DNA of 64,000 nt, taken from assembly GCF_016861975.1 (NCBI RefSeq), contig NZ_BOMB01000014.1:16627-80626 (forward strand), in the 5' to 3' direction. Source of the DNA: Actinocatenispora rupis. Lineage in GTDB: Bacteria; Actinomycetota; Actinomycetes; Mycobacteriales; Micromonosporaceae. Shown piece by piece: positions 18,235-27,011 of this stretch. Numbering within the stretch: position 1 is the stretch's first letter; each line of letters starts with the position of its first letter. The notes beneath the pieces were generated by a model, which was not told the DNA's origin, did no database searches, and was given only the letters and a program-made list of their open reading frames with translations. The translations under genes were made by a program, and so were the position numbers.

Positions 18235-18265
18235 ACGAACGGTGTTCGTTCATAAGACGGTGTTC
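18235..18265. promoter_or_regulatory. Operator for the divergent TetR/MFS pair
   Basis: ACGAAC-GGT-GTTCGT (18235-18249) is a perfect 6+3+6 palindrome. Its ACGGTGTTC half occurs again at 18257-18265, 18 bp on. It lies between the two divergent starts, where a TetR protein would control both genes. Confidence 0.65.
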
Positions 18266-18342
18266 TACAGTGCGAATGGCGATCGGGTCAAGTGCTACCG
18301 TTCGACGTGCCCGCCCGACGCGCGGCGGCGAAGGAGGACGCG

Positions 18343-19065
18343 GTGACCAGGCGCACGACCGACATCCCGGCGCCGCCGTGGCGTACCGGGAAACGGCCGG
18401 TACGGCAGCCGCTCAGCCAGGACGCGATCGTCGCCGCAGCGCTGCGCCTGCTCGACGCCGAAGGGCTCGACGCGGTGTCGATGCGCCGGGTCGCGCAGGA
18501 CCTCGGCACCGGCCCCGCCTCGCTCTACGCGCACGTCGCGAACAAGGACGAACTCATCGAACTCGTCCTCGACGAGGTGCTCGGCGAGGTCGTCGACGAG
18601 GCCGAACGGGTCGCCGCCGCCAGCGACCTCGACTGGCGCGACGCGGTCCGCACCGTGACCCGTACGTCCCGGCGTGCGATGCAGCGGCACCGGGACATCG
18701 CCCGCGCCGCCATGGTCGGCGTACCGCTCGGGCCGAACGGGTTGCGCGTCTCCGAGGCGTACCTGGGGATCCTCACCGGCGCGGGGCTGCCCGACCAGAT
18801 CGTCGCCTGGGGCGTCGACCGCCTCTCCCTGTACGTCACGGCCGACGTGCTGGAGGGCGCGTTCTACCGCAACCGCGGCTTCCGCAACGAGTCCGACGCC
18901 CGTCGGTACTGGACGCAGGTCGGTGACTACCTGCGCAGCCTGCCGCCGGACCGGTTCCCGCACACGGTGCGGATGGTCGACGCGATGATGACCGGCGACT
19001 CCGACGAACGGTTCGAGCACGGCCTCGACATGATCCTCGACGGGCTGGCGCGCCACCTGCCGTGA
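18343..19065 (+). CDS. TetR family transcriptional regulator
   Basis: A 240-aa repressor. The N-terminal helix-turn-helix is clear: LSQDAIVAAALRLLDAEGLDAVSMRRVAQDLGTGPASLYAHVANKDEL, roughly residues 24-71. The C-terminal half is a helical ligand-binding domain of the TetR_C type. GTG 18343 has AAGGAGG 6 bp upstream; the ATG-initiated extension from 18292 lacks a ribosome site. It probably represses itself and the divergent MFS exporter by binding the palindrome between them, and is released by an exported compound. It is convergent with nothing; the antiporter gene follows on the same strand after 79 bp. Confidence 0.9.
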   Translation: MTRRTTDIPAPPWRTGKRPVRQPLSQDAIVAAALRLLDAEGLDAVSMRRVAQDLGTGPASLYAHVANKDELIELVLDEVLGEVVDEAERVAAASDLDWRDAVRTVTRTSRRAMQRHRDIARAAMVGVPLGPNGLRVSEAYLGILTGAGLPDQIVAWGVDRLSLYVTADVLEGAFYRNRGFRNESDARRYWTQVGDYLRSLPPDRFPHTVRMVDAMMTGDSDERFEHGLDMILDGLARHLP

Positions 19066-19144
19066 CCCGGGTTGGGACGAGCCGGCGTGCGTCCCCCGGC
19101 CGGCACGTACGCTCGTTGACCGTGGAACGCGGGGGAGAGGTCTC

Positions 19145-20701
19145 GTGAGCGAGCTGGAGACGATCGTTCTGCTCGCCGTGGTCGTGACCGCGGTGTACGC
19201 CGTGGCCAAGCGGATCCGGCTGCTCGCCCCGATCCTCCTGGTACTGGTCGGCATCGCCATCTCGGTGCTCCCCGGCGTACTGGAGGTGCGCCTCGACCCG
19301 GAGATCGTGCTCGTCGGCATCCTCCCGCCCCTGCTGTACGTGGCGGCGATCGAGACGTCGGTCCAGGCGTTCCGGCTGCACCTGCGGCCGATCCTGCTGC
19401 TGGCGATCGGGCTGACGCTGTTCACCACGTTCGCCGTGGGGTTCGCGCTGCACGCCGTCGTACCGGCGCTGCCGCTCGCGGCGACCTGCGCGCTCGGCGC
19501 GATCGTCGCCCCGCCGGACGCGGTCGCCGCCACCGCCGTCGCCCGGCGTATCGGGCTGCCGCGGTCCGTCGTGACGATCCTGGAGGGCGAGAGCCTGATC
19601 AACGACGCGACCGCGCTGGTCACCCTGCGCGTCGCGATCGGCGCGACGGTCGGCGCCTCGGTCGGCGCCGTCAACATCGGCTGGCACGCGGTCCTCGCCG
19701 CCGGCGGCGGCCTCGCCGTGGGCCTGGTCGTCGCGGTCGTCGTCGCGTTCCTGCACCGGCGTACCACCGATCCGCTGCTGGACAACTCGCTGTCGCTGCT
19801 CACCCCGTTCGTGGCGTTCTTCCCGGCCGAGGCGATCGACGCGTCCGGCGTGGTCGCCGTCGTCACCGCCGGCCTGTACCTGGGGCACCGCTGGCCGTTG
19901 CTGATGTCCGCGGCGTCCCGGCTCCAGATGGCCGCGTTCTGGGCGATGGTCCGGTTCCTGCTGGAGGGTGCGGTCTTCCTGCTGGTCGGCCTCCAGCTGC
20001 GGGGCATCCTGGTCGCGCTCAAGGAACCGCCGGCGGTCATCGTCGGCGCCACCGCCGCCGTGGTCGGCACCGTGATCCTGGCCCGCTTCGTCTGGATGTA
20101 CCCGGCGACGTACCTGGCGCGGCTCATCCCCCGGGTACGGGCGCGCGAGCCGCGGCCCGCCGTGGCGAAGCCGACCGTACTGGCGTGGGCCGGGATGCGC
20201 GGCGTGGTGACGCTGGCCGCGGCGTTCTCGCTGCCTCGGCTGTTCCCCGGGCGGGACCTGTTCCTGTGGCTGGCGTTCTCGGTGATCGTGGTGACGCTGG
20301 TCGGCCAGGGCCTGACCCTGCCCACCCTGGTACGCCGGCTGAAGCTGCCCCCGGACGACCCGACGCAGGACGCGCTGGCCGAGGCCGCCGTCCAGCACGC
20401 CGCGACCCGGGCGGCCCTCGACCGGCTGGAGGAGGCGTCCGCCGACACCGAGGTACCGGAGCACGTCATGAAGCGGCTGCGCGGTCTCGCCCAGACCCGG
20501 ACGAACACCGCATGGGAACGGCTGGGTGATCCTGGTCGCGCCCCATCCGCGGTGTACCGGCGGCTGCGACAGGAGATGATCGATGCGGAGCGCATCGTGT
20601 TCCGCGAGGCGCGCGACGCGGGCCGGATCCCCGAGGAGGTCCTCCGCCGCGCCCAGCGCGACCTGGACCTCGAAGAGTCCATGCTCAGCCGAGAGGAATG
20701 A
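19145..20701 (+). CDS. CPA1-type Na+/H+ antiporter
   Basis: A 518-aa membrane protein of the cation:proton antiporter-1 family. About 12 hydrophobic segments fill residues 1-400; the ion-binding motifs are LGAIVAPPDAVAATAV (the Asp of the PPD motif) and EGESLINDATALV. A cytosolic helical tail of about 115 residues follows, typical of bacterial CPA1 members (TIGR00831-like). It exchanges Na+ or K+ for protons and serves pH and salt homeostasis. The GTG start follows GGGGGAGAGG. The gene lies 4 bp upstream of the small zinc-finger gene, so the pair is probably one operon. Confidence 0.9.
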   Translation: MSELETIVLLAVVVTAVYAVAKRIRLLAPILLVLVGIAISVLPGVLEVRLDPEIVLVGILPPLLYVAAIETSVQAFRLHLRPILLLAIGLTLFTTFAVGFALHAVVPALPLAATCALGAIVAPPDAVAATAVARRIGLPRSVVTILEGESLINDATALVTLRVAIGATVGASVGAVNIGWHAVLAAGGGLAVGLVVAVVVAFLHRRTTDPLLDNSLSLLTPFVAFFPAEAIDASGVVAVVTAGLYLGHRWPLLMSAASRLQMAAFWAMVRFLLEGAVFLLVGLQLRGILVALKEPPAVIVGATAAVVGTVILARFVWMYPATYLARLIPRVRAREPRPAVAKPTVLAWAGMRGVVTLAAAFSLPRLFPGRDLFLWLAFSVIVVTLVGQGLTLPTLVRRLKLPPDDPTQDALAEAAVQHAATRAALDRLEEASADTEVPEHVMKRLRGLAQTRTNTAWERLGDPGRAPSAVYRRLRQEMIDAERIVFREARDAGRIPEEVLRRAQRDLDLEESMLSREE

Positions 20702-20705
20702 CCCG

Positions 20706-20972
20706 ATGACCTGCGAGCACCTGGTGAAGATCGCCGACCTGCCGGACCCCGCGCCGCAGAGTACCGACGGGTGCGTCGGCTGCCTGGCGGAGGGCCGGCA
20801 CGACTGGGTGCACCTGCGGCTCTGCCTGGACTGCGGGTACGTCGGCTGCTGTGACTCGTCCCCGCGCAAGCACGCCAGCCTGCACTTCGGCGAGACCGCG
20901 CACCCGGTGATGCGCTCGTTCGAGCCGCACGAGTCGTGGCGCTGGTGCTTCGTCGACGAGACCGTCGGCTGA
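20706..20972 (+). CDS. UBP-type zinc finger protein
   Basis: An 88-aa protein that consists of a single zf-UBP domain. Cys and His ligands are visible in order: CEHL, DGCVGCLAEG, LCLDCGYVGCC, KHASLHF and HPVMRSFEP. In eukaryotes this fold binds the ubiquitin C-terminus; the bacterial stand-alone form, frequent in actinobacteria, has no known partner. ATG 20706 is 4 bp after the antiporter stop, with GAGAGG upstream inside that gene. The recurrent pairing of this domain with cation antiporters in actinobacteria suggests a regulatory link, but I cannot show it from sequence. Confidence 0.88.
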   Translation: MTCEHLVKIADLPDPAPQSTDGCVGCLAEGRHDWVHLRLCLDCGYVGCCDSSPRKHASLHFGETAHPVMRSFEPHESWRWCFVDETVG

Positions 20973-21080
20973 CCCTCGCGTACCCGGCGGTCCGTCCGGT
21001 CGGCTGACGTGCCGCGGGGCCGGCGTGAAAGACTGCGGGCACCGGCTTTCCACCACGCGTACCCCTGGGAGGGCGCCTCG

Positions 21081-21944
21081 ATGACCGCGACGATCCTGGA
21101 CGGCAAGGCCACCGCGGCGGCGATCAAGGACGAGCTGCGGGCCAGGGTCAAGGCGCTGTCCGAGCGCGGCGTCACGCCCGGCCTGGGCACCATCCTGGTC
21201 GGCGACGACCCCGGCTCCCACGCGTACGTGGCGGGCAAGCACCGGGACTGCGCCGAGGTCGGCATCACGTCGCTCCGGCGGGACCTGCCGGCCGACGCCA
21301 CCCAGCCCGACGTGGAGCGCGCCGTCGACGAGCTGAACGCCGACCCGGCCTGCACGGGATACATCGTGCAGCTACCGCTGCCGGCGCAGATCGACACGCA
21401 GGCGATCCTGGAGCGCATCGACCCGGCGAAGGACGCCGACGGGCTGCACCCGGTGAGCCTCGGCCGTCTCGTACTCGGGGAGGCCGGTGCGCTGCCGTGC
21501 ACGCCGCGCGGCATCGTCGAGCTGCTCACCCGGTACGGGGTGGGTCTGCGCGGCGCGGAGGTCACGATCATCGGCCGCGGTACGACGGTCGGCCGCCCGC
21601 TGGGCCTGCTGCTGACCCGCCGCTCGGAGAACGCCACGGTCACCCTCTGCCACACCGGTACCCGGGACGTGGCGGCGCACACCCGCGGCGCGGACGTGGT
21701 GGTCGTCGCGGCGGGCCGCCCGCACCTGCTCACCCCGGACATGGTCAAGCCGGGCGCCGCGGTCCTCGACGTCGGCATCACCCGGGTACCGCAGGAGTCC
21801 GGCAGGGCGAAGCTGGTCGGCGACGTGCACCCGGACGTGGCGGAGGTGGCCGGTCACCTGGCGCCGATGCCGGGCGGGGTCGGCCCGATGACCCGCGCCA
21901 TGCTGCTGTCGAACGTGGTGGAGGCGGCCGAGGCCGCGAGCTGA
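21081..21944 (+). CDS. folD: Methylenetetrahydrofolate dehydrogenase / cyclohydrolase
   Basis: A 287-aa bifunctional enzyme that converts 5,10-methylene-THF to 10-formyl-THF, the formyl donor for purN and purH. The catalytic Lys is in YVAGKHRDC (family YVxxKxKxC), substrate loops are [10 protein letters not shown] and [13 protein letters not shown], and the NADP site is [24 protein letters not shown] near the C-terminus is intact. GGGAGGGC lies 8 bp before ATG 21081; an upstream in-frame extension to 21009 is less likely. mdh follows 40 bp later. Confidence 0.96.
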   Translation: MTATILDGKATAAAIKDELRARVKALSERGVTPGLGTILVGDDPGSHAYVAGKHRDCAEVGITSLRRDLPADATQPDVERAVDELNADPACTGYIVQLPLPAQIDTQAILERIDPAKDADGLHPVSLGRLVLGEAGALPCTPRGIVELLTRYGVGLRGAEVTIIGRGTTVGRPLGLLLTRRSENATVTLCHTGTRDVAAHTRGADVVVVAAGRPHLLTPDMVKPGAAVLDVGITRVPQESGRAKLVGDVHPDVAEVAGHLAPMPGGVGPMTRAMLLSNVVEAAEAAS

Positions 21945-21984
21945 CCGGAGGCCCGCGGGGCCCGGACCCGACAGGGGGTACGCC

Positions 21985-22935
21985 ATGGCTGGCAAGGTCG
22001 CGGTGATCGGTGCCGGATTCTACGGGTCGACGACCGCGCAGCGGCTCGCCGAGTCCGGCGCGTTCGACACGGTGGTGCTGACCGACGTGATCGAGGGCCG
22101 GGCCGAGGGGCTGGCGCTGGACATCGGCCAGGCGAGGCCGATCGAGGGTTTCGAGACGCGGCTGGTGGGCCGCACCACCGGCCCCTCCGGCGAGGGGTAC
22201 GAGGCGGTCGACGGCGCGGACGTCGTGGTGGTCACCGCGGGGTTGCCGCGCAAGCCGGGGATGAGCCGGCTGGACCTGTTGGAGACGAACGCGAAGATCG
22301 TCCGCCAGGTGTCGGAGAACGTCGCGCGCCACGCCCCGGACGCGGTCGTGATCGTCGTGTCCAACCCGCTGGACGAGATGACCGCGCTGGCCCGGCTGGC
22401 GACCGGGTTCCCGCCGCAGCGGGTGATCGGCCAGGCCGGCATTCTCGACACGGCGCGGTTCGCCACATTCGTCGCCGACGAGCTGGGCGTACCGTGCTCG
22501 TCGGTTCGTACGCTGACGCTCGGCTCGCACGGCGACACGATGGTCCCGGTACCCTCTCGGTCCACTGTGGACGGTCGGCCGCTGGTCGAGCTGCTCGACG
22601 CCGAGACGCTGGACGAGATCGTGGAGCGCACCCGGTCCGGCGGCGGTGAGATCGTCGCCCTGCTCAAGACCGGTTCCGCGTACTACGCGCCCTCGGCCGC
22701 GGCGGCGCAGATGGCCCGCGCGGTCGTCGAGGACAGCGGCGTGGTGCTGCCGGTCTGCGCCTGGCTGGACGGGGAGTACGGGCTGTCCGGGGTGTACCTG
22801 GGGGTCGAGGCCGAGCTGGGCGCCGGTGGCGTACGCCGGGTGGTGCCGACGCCGCTGACCGACGACGAGCTGGCCGCGCTGCGGGAGGCCGCCGAGACGG
22901 TCCGGGCGAAGCAGGAGCAGATCGCCGGTCTGTGA
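21985..22935 (+). CDS. mdh: Malate dehydrogenase (LDH-like type)
   Basis: A 316-aa NAD-dependent dehydrogenase interconverting malate and oxaloacetate. The dinucleotide loop is VAVIGAGFYGSTTA, and the mobile loop AGLPRKPGMSRLDLL has Arg at the position that selects dicarboxylic substrates (LDH has Gln), so malate rather than lactate dehydrogenase. The catalytic His is in TLGSHGDTMVP. Length fits the homotetrameric LDH-like MDHs of many Gram-positive bacteria. The gene follows folD and precedes the divergent DUF1707 gene, close to icd, so three TCA-cycle loci (sucCD, mdh, icd) lie within 24 kb. Confidence 0.95.
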   Translation: MAGKVAVIGAGFYGSTTAQRLAESGAFDTVVLTDVIEGRAEGLALDIGQARPIEGFETRLVGRTTGPSGEGYEAVDGADVVVVTAGLPRKPGMSRLDLLETNAKIVRQVSENVARHAPDAVVIVVSNPLDEMTALARLATGFPPQRVIGQAGILDTARFATFVADELGVPCSSVRTLTLGSHGDTMVPVPSRSTVDGRPLVELLDAETLDEIVERTRSGGGEIVALLKTGSAYYAPSAAAAQMARAVVEDSGVVLPVCAWLDGEYGLSGVYLGVEAELGAGGVRRVVPTPLTDDELAALREAAETVRAKQEQIAGL

Positions 22936-22963
22936 CCGCGGGTTCCCCGGTGGTGGCGGGCGG

Positions 22964-23404
22964 TCAGTGGTGCGCCGCGTGCAGCACCCGGGCGGTACGC
23001 CGCGGCGTCTCGGCCACCCACCACAGTGCGGTCACGATGACGGCCCCGACCGCCGCGGACCACAGCCACCACGGTGTGTCCCAGCCGCCGACCAGCCCGA
23101 TCGACGCCCACACCACCACCTGTACGGCGGTGGACACGAGGCACAGCGCGGCGAGTACGCGGACGAGGGTGGTCAGGCCGGACGCGGGGCGGACGGCGCC
23201 GGGCAGGTCACCGACGCCGGCGTCCAGCTCGTCCCGGGTACGGGCGTCGGCGACGGCGGCGCGGGCGAGTCCGGCGCGTTCCTGGTCGATCAGGCCGCGG
23301 GCGTACGCCTGGTCGACGACGCGGGTCGCGATCTCCCGGTCGATCTGGTCCACCCGGACCTGGCCCGGACGGAACAGGTGCGTGGTGACGGTCGCGATAC
23401 CCAT
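22964..23404 (-). CDS. DUF1707 domain membrane protein
   Basis: A 146-aa protein on the minus strand. Residues 15-70 (RVDQIDREIATRVVDQAYARG ... DELDAGVGDLPG, broken here) fit the DUF1707 pattern of an amphipathic helical module ending in a DLP motif, common at the N-terminus of actinobacterial membrane proteins. Two hydrophobic helices follow, about residues 80-103 and 112-132. ATG 23404 has GGAGG 6 bp upstream. It is convergent with mdh and divergent from icd. Function is unknown. Confidence 0.8.
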   Translation of the reverse strand: MGIATVTTHLFRPGQVRVDQIDREIATRVVDQAYARGLIDQERAGLARAAVADARTRDELDAGVGDLPGAVRPASGLTTLVRVLAALCLVSTAVQVVVWASIGLVGGWDTPWWLWSAAVGAVIVTALWWVAETPRRTARVLHAAHH

Positions 23405-23656
23405 GACTACCTCCGCTGACGCCCGGCGGTAGGTCCGCCGGCTGCTGGGTACCCACTCTCCTGTGCGGGCCGTTCGGGGGCGATCCGGACGGCAGGTCGA
23501 TCGGTGTTGGGGCTGGCACCCGGTGGCCCTGGTGCTGTCCCCATCCGCGACCGTGGTCGCCCGGGCCGTGGTGACCGTGGTCGCCCCGGGCTGTGCGGCG
23601 GCCACCGTCTCCAGTACGCTCGTACTGTTAATGACAGTGAGAGGAGAGCCCGGCCG

Positions 23657-24868
23657 ATGGCCAAGATCAAGGTAGCCAACCCGGTCGTCGAGCTCGACGG
23701 CGACGAGATGACCCGGATCATCTGGAAGCAGATCAAGGACCAGCTGATCCTGCCGTATCTCGACGTCGATCTTGAGTACTACGACCTGGGCATCGAGCAC
23801 CGCGACGCGACCGACGACCAGGTCACGATCGACGCGGCGCACGCGATCAAGAAGCACGGCGTCGGCGTCAAGTGCGCGACGATCACCCCGGACGAGGCCC
23901 GGGTCGAGGAGTTCGGCCTCAAGAAGATGTGGCGCTCGCCGAACGGCACGATCCGTAACATCCTCGGCGGCGTGATCTTCCGCGAGCCGATCGTCATGTC
24001 CAACATCCCGCGGTACGTGCCGGGTTGGACCAAGCCGATCGTCATCGGCCGCCACGCGCACGGCGACCAGTACAAGGCGAGCGACTTCGTGGTGCCGGGG
24101 CCGGGCAAGGTGACGATCACCTACACCCCGACCGACGGTTCGCCGATGGAGTTCGAGGTCGCCGACTTCACCGGCGGCGGCGTCGCCGTCGGCATGTACA
24201 ACTTCGACGACTCGATCCGCGACTTCGCGCGCGCCTCGTTCCGGTACGGGCTGGAGCGCAAGTTCCCGGTGTACCTGTCGACGAAGAACACGATCCTCAA
24301 GGCGTACGACGGCCGGTTCAAGGACATCTTCGCCGAGGTGTTCGAGGCCGAGTTCAAGGCGGAGTTCGACGCCGCCGGCATCTGGTACGAGCACCGGCTG
24401 ATCGACGACATGGTGGCGCAGGCCATCAAGGGCGACGGCGGGTACGTGTGGGCCTGCAAGAACTACGACGGTGACGTGCAGTCCGACGTGGTGGCGCAGG
24501 GCTTCGGTTCGCTGGGCCTGATGACCTCGGTGCTGATGACCCCCGACGGCCGTACGGTCGAGGCCGAGGCCGCGCACGGCACCGTGACCCGGCACTACCG
24601 GCGCTGGCAGAAGGGCGAGAAGACGTCGACCAACCCGGTCGCGTCGATCTTCGCGTGGAGCCGGGGCCTGGAGCACCGGGGCAAGCTGGACAACACCCCC
24701 GAGCTGATCGACTTCGCGCACCAGATCGAGGCCGCCTGCGTCGAGACCGTCGAGTCCGGCCAGATGACCAAGGACCTGGCGCTGCTGATCGGCAAGGACG
24801 CGCCGTGGCAGACGACCGACGAGTTCATGTCGTCGGTGTCCGACCGGCTGGCGGGCAAGCGCGCCTGA
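23657..24868 (+). CDS. icd: NADP-dependent isocitrate dehydrogenase
   Basis: A 403-aa dimeric-type (eukaryote-like) isocitrate dehydrogenase, which oxidises isocitrate to 2-oxoglutarate. [20 protein letters not shown] is the N-terminal hallmark; substrate-binding [15 protein letters not shown], the metal site around DDMVAQ and the coenzyme motif [12 protein letters not shown] support the subtype, where His and Arg in the last motif indicate NADP. ATG 23657 has GAGAGGAGAG upstream; a longer frame from 23504 lacks support. A strong hairpin follows the stop. Confidence 0.96.
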   Translation: MAKIKVANPVVELDGDEMTRIIWKQIKDQLILPYLDVDLEYYDLGIEHRDATDDQVTIDAAHAIKKHGVGVKCATITPDEARVEEFGLKKMWRSPNGTIRNILGGVIFREPIVMSNIPRYVPGWTKPIVIGRHAHGDQYKASDFVVPGPGKVTITYTPTDGSPMEFEVADFTGGGVAVGMYNFDDSIRDFARASFRYGLERKFPVYLSTKNTILKAYDGRFKDIFAEVFEAEFKAEFDAAGIWYEHRLIDDMVAQAIKGDGGYVWACKNYDGDVQSDVVAQGFGSLGLMTSVLMTPDGRTVEAEAAHGTVTRHYRRWQKGEKTSTNPVASIFAWSRGLEHRGKLDNTPELIDFAHQIEAACVETVESGQMTKDLALLIGKDAPWQTTDEFMSSVSDRLAGKRA

Positions 24869-24881
24869 GGAGTACCACCGC

Positions 24882-24914
24882 GAACGGCCCGGACCAGTAC
24901 GGTTCGGGCCGTTC
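24882..24914 (+). terminator. Terminator of icd
   Basis: A 14-bp stem with one G-U pair (24882-24895 with 24901-24914) and a 5-nt loop begins 13 bp after the icd stop. TCTG follows instead of a U tract. Confidence 0.75.
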
Positions 24915-24974
24915 TGCGTACGCGGTGTGGCCAAATGCCTTGCCGCGGGCGGGATTCCGTGCTCGACTGCCGGC

Positions 24975-25790
24975 GTGATCGAACTGGACACGTCGGCCGA
25001 GGCGCTGCGCCTCCGCGCCGAGTACGACAGGCAGGTGCGGGGTCGCGCGGGCAACACGTTCGGCCGGCCGGTGGAGCGGGTCGGGCCGCTGATCCGCAAG
25101 ACGGACGTCAACGGCCCTGGCTTCGTCATGTACCGGGATCTCGGCGGGCTCGACGGCGCGGAGCTGGACGAGCTGATCGCCGACCAGGTGCGGCACTTCG
25201 CCGCGCTGGGGCAGCCGTTCGAGTGGAAGTGGCACAGCCACGACCTGCCCGCCGACCTGCCGGACCGGTTGCGGGCGCACGGTTTCGTCCCCGACGAGGA
25301 CGAGACGGTACACGTGGGCCCGGTGGCGCCGCTCGCCGTCGACGCGCCCGTACCGGATGGTGTGGTGGTGCGGGAGGCGACCGGTCGGCCGGACCTGGAA
25401 CGCATCCGGGTGATGGAGGAGGCCGTCTGGGGCTTCGACCACGGCTGGCTGCCGGACGCGCTGGAACGCGAGATGTCCGGCGCCGACAGCGATCCCGGCG
25501 TCGTCGTGTACGCCGAGGCCGGCGGCGAGGTGGTCAGCGCGTCGTGGATCCGGTTCCACACCGGCACCGAGTTCGCGTCGCTGTGGGGCGGGTCGACGCT
25601 GGAGAAGTGGCGGGGCCGCGGCATCTACCGGGCGCTGGTGGCGTACCGGGCGCGGCTTGCCGCGGCGCGCGGCGTGCGGTACCTCCAGGTGGACGCGTCG
25701 CCGGACAGCCGGCCGATCCTGACGCGGCTGGGGTTGCGCCCGGTCGCCGTCACCGTCCCGTACATGTGGCGGCCGGCGAGCGCCGGGTAG
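24975..25790 (+). CDS. GNAT family N-acetyltransferase
   Basis: A 271-aa protein. The C-terminal half (about 150-265) has the GNAT acetyl-CoA fold: GVVVYAEAGGEVVSASWIRF as the central strands and EKWRGRGIYRALV as motif A (R/Q-x-x-G-x-G/A). The N-terminal 140 residues resemble a second, degenerate GNAT-like half, so the protein may be a tandem-GNAT. Acceptor substrate unknown. No good ribosome site is seen; GTG 24975 is taken because the sequence from VIELDTS on looks conserved, but GTG 24927 is possible. A hairpin shared with the convergent galK gene follows. Confidence 0.8.
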   Translation: MIELDTSAEALRLRAEYDRQVRGRAGNTFGRPVERVGPLIRKTDVNGPGFVMYRDLGGLDGAELDELIADQVRHFAALGQPFEWKWHSHDLPADLPDRLRAHGFVPDEDETVHVGPVAPLAVDAPVPDGVVVREATGRPDLERIRVMEEAVWGFDHGWLPDALEREMSGADSDPGVVVYAEAGGEVVSASWIRFHTGTEFASLWGGSTLEKWRGRGIYRALVAYRARLAAARGVRYLQVDASPDSRPILTRLGLRPVAVTVPYMWRPASAG

Positions 25791-25826
25791 GACCGCCTCG
25801 TCTGTCCACTGTGGAAACGGGCGGGT

Positions 25827-25853
25827 GGGCCGCGGTCCCGCGGACCGCGGCCC
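25827..25853. terminator. Bidirectional terminator between GNAT gene and galK
   Basis: A perfect 12-bp stem (25827-25838 with 25842-25853) with a 3-nt loop lies in the 69-bp gap between two convergent genes. Confidence 0.75.
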
Positions 25854-25859
25854 GGACCG

Positions 25860-27011
25860 TCAGGCGAGCCGGCCGGCGCCCTGCGACGGTACGCCGATGA
25901 ACGCCACCGGCTGGTCGAAACCGTTGCTGGCAAAGGCATCCCGGATCGCGCCGGCGACCGTGTCCACGGCGTCGGCGTCGACCAGGGCGAGGACGCAGCC
26001 GCCGAAACCGCCGCCGGTCATGCGCGCCCCGTACGCCCCGGCGCGCAGCGCGGTCTCCACCGCGATGTCCACCTGCGCGACGGTGATCTCGTAGTCGTCG
26101 CGCATGGACGCGTGCGACGCCGTCAGCAGCGGCCCGATCGCGCGTACCTCACCGACGCGCAGCAGCGCCACGGTGTCGAGTACGCGCTGGTTCTCGGTGA
26201 CGATGTGGCGGACCCGGCGGCGCGTCACGTCGTCGGGCAGCGCGGCGAGCGCGTCGTCCAGCCGGTCCTGCCCGATGTCCCGCAGCGCCGGTACGCCGAG
26301 CGTCGCGGTGGCGGCCTCGCACGTGGCGCGGCGCTTCGCGTACTCGCCGTCGGAGTGCCGGTGCGGCGAGCGGGTGTCCACGACCAGCAGGGCGAGGCCG
26401 TCGCCGGCGAGGTCGAACGGCACCTGCTCGCCGGTCATGTCGCGGCAGTCCAGGAACAGCGCGTGCCCGGCCTGGCACAGGATCGACGCGGACTGGTCGA
26501 GGATCCCCGTCGGCGCCCCGACGTACTCGTTCTCCGCGCGCTGCACCAGCCGCGGCCGGCGCGCCACCGGTACGTCCACGGCGGACAGGTCGGCGAGCGC
26601 GCCGAGTACCGCGCACTCCATCGCGTGCGACGAGGACAGCCCGGCACCCAGCGGTACGTCCGAGTCGACGTACAGCTCCGCTCCGCCCACCTCGAACCCG
26701 TCGGTACGCAGCGCGTACACCACACCGGCGACGTACGCCGCCCAGCCGGTGACGGCGCCCGGCGCCAGCTCGTCCACGCCGAACGAGACGGTCTCGTCCG
26801 TGAGTACGGAATGGACAGTCCACTGTGGACTGTCCAGCCGCCGGCCCGCCACCGTGGTGCGCTGCGCGAGCGCGAACGGCAGGACGAAACCGTCGTTGTA
26901 GTCGGTGTGCTCCCCGATCAGGTTGACCCGACCCGGCGCGTACCACACGCCGTCGGGCGCCCCGCCGAACACCGCGGCGAAACCGCCGCCCGGTACCGGA
27001 TCCGCGCTCAC
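25860..27011 (-). CDS. galK: Galactokinase
   Basis: A 383-aa GHMP kinase that phosphorylates galactose at C1, the entry step of the Leloir pathway. The galactokinase signature GRVNLIGEHTDYNDGFVLP is at residues 28-46; the ATP loop is DVPLGAGLSSSHAMECAVL (family PLGAGLSSSA), and motif 3 is MTGGGFGGCVLAL. The catalytic Asp is expected in GILDQSAS. The GTG start overlaps the galE stop by 4 bp (GTGA). It is the last gene of the deoR-galT-galE-galK operon. Confidence 0.97.
   Translation of the reverse strand: MSADPVPGGGFAAVFGGAPDGVWYAPGRVNLIGEHTDYNDGFVLPFALAQRTTVAGRRLDSPQWTVHSVLTDETVSFGVDELAPGAVTGWAAYVAGVVYALRTDGFEVGGAELYVDSDVPLGAGLSSSHAMECAVLGALADLSAVDVPVARRPRLVQRAENEYVGAPTGILDQSASILCQAGHALFLDCRDMTGEQVPFDLAGDGLALLVVDTRSPHRHSDGEYAKRRATCEAATATLGVPALRDIGQDRLDDALAALPDDVTRRRVRHIVTENQRVLDTVALLRVGEVRAIGPLLTASHASMRDDYEITVAQVDIAVETALRAGAYGARMTGGGFGGCVLALVDADAVDTVAGAIRDAFASNGFDQPVAFIGVPSQGAGRLA

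Noticed and set aside
16097..18235. 712-residue plus-strand frame opposite the FAD oxidoreductase and MFS genes
   Set aside because: Shadow frame; Arg/Asp/Glu-rich translation without domains, while the minus-strand genes show complete families.
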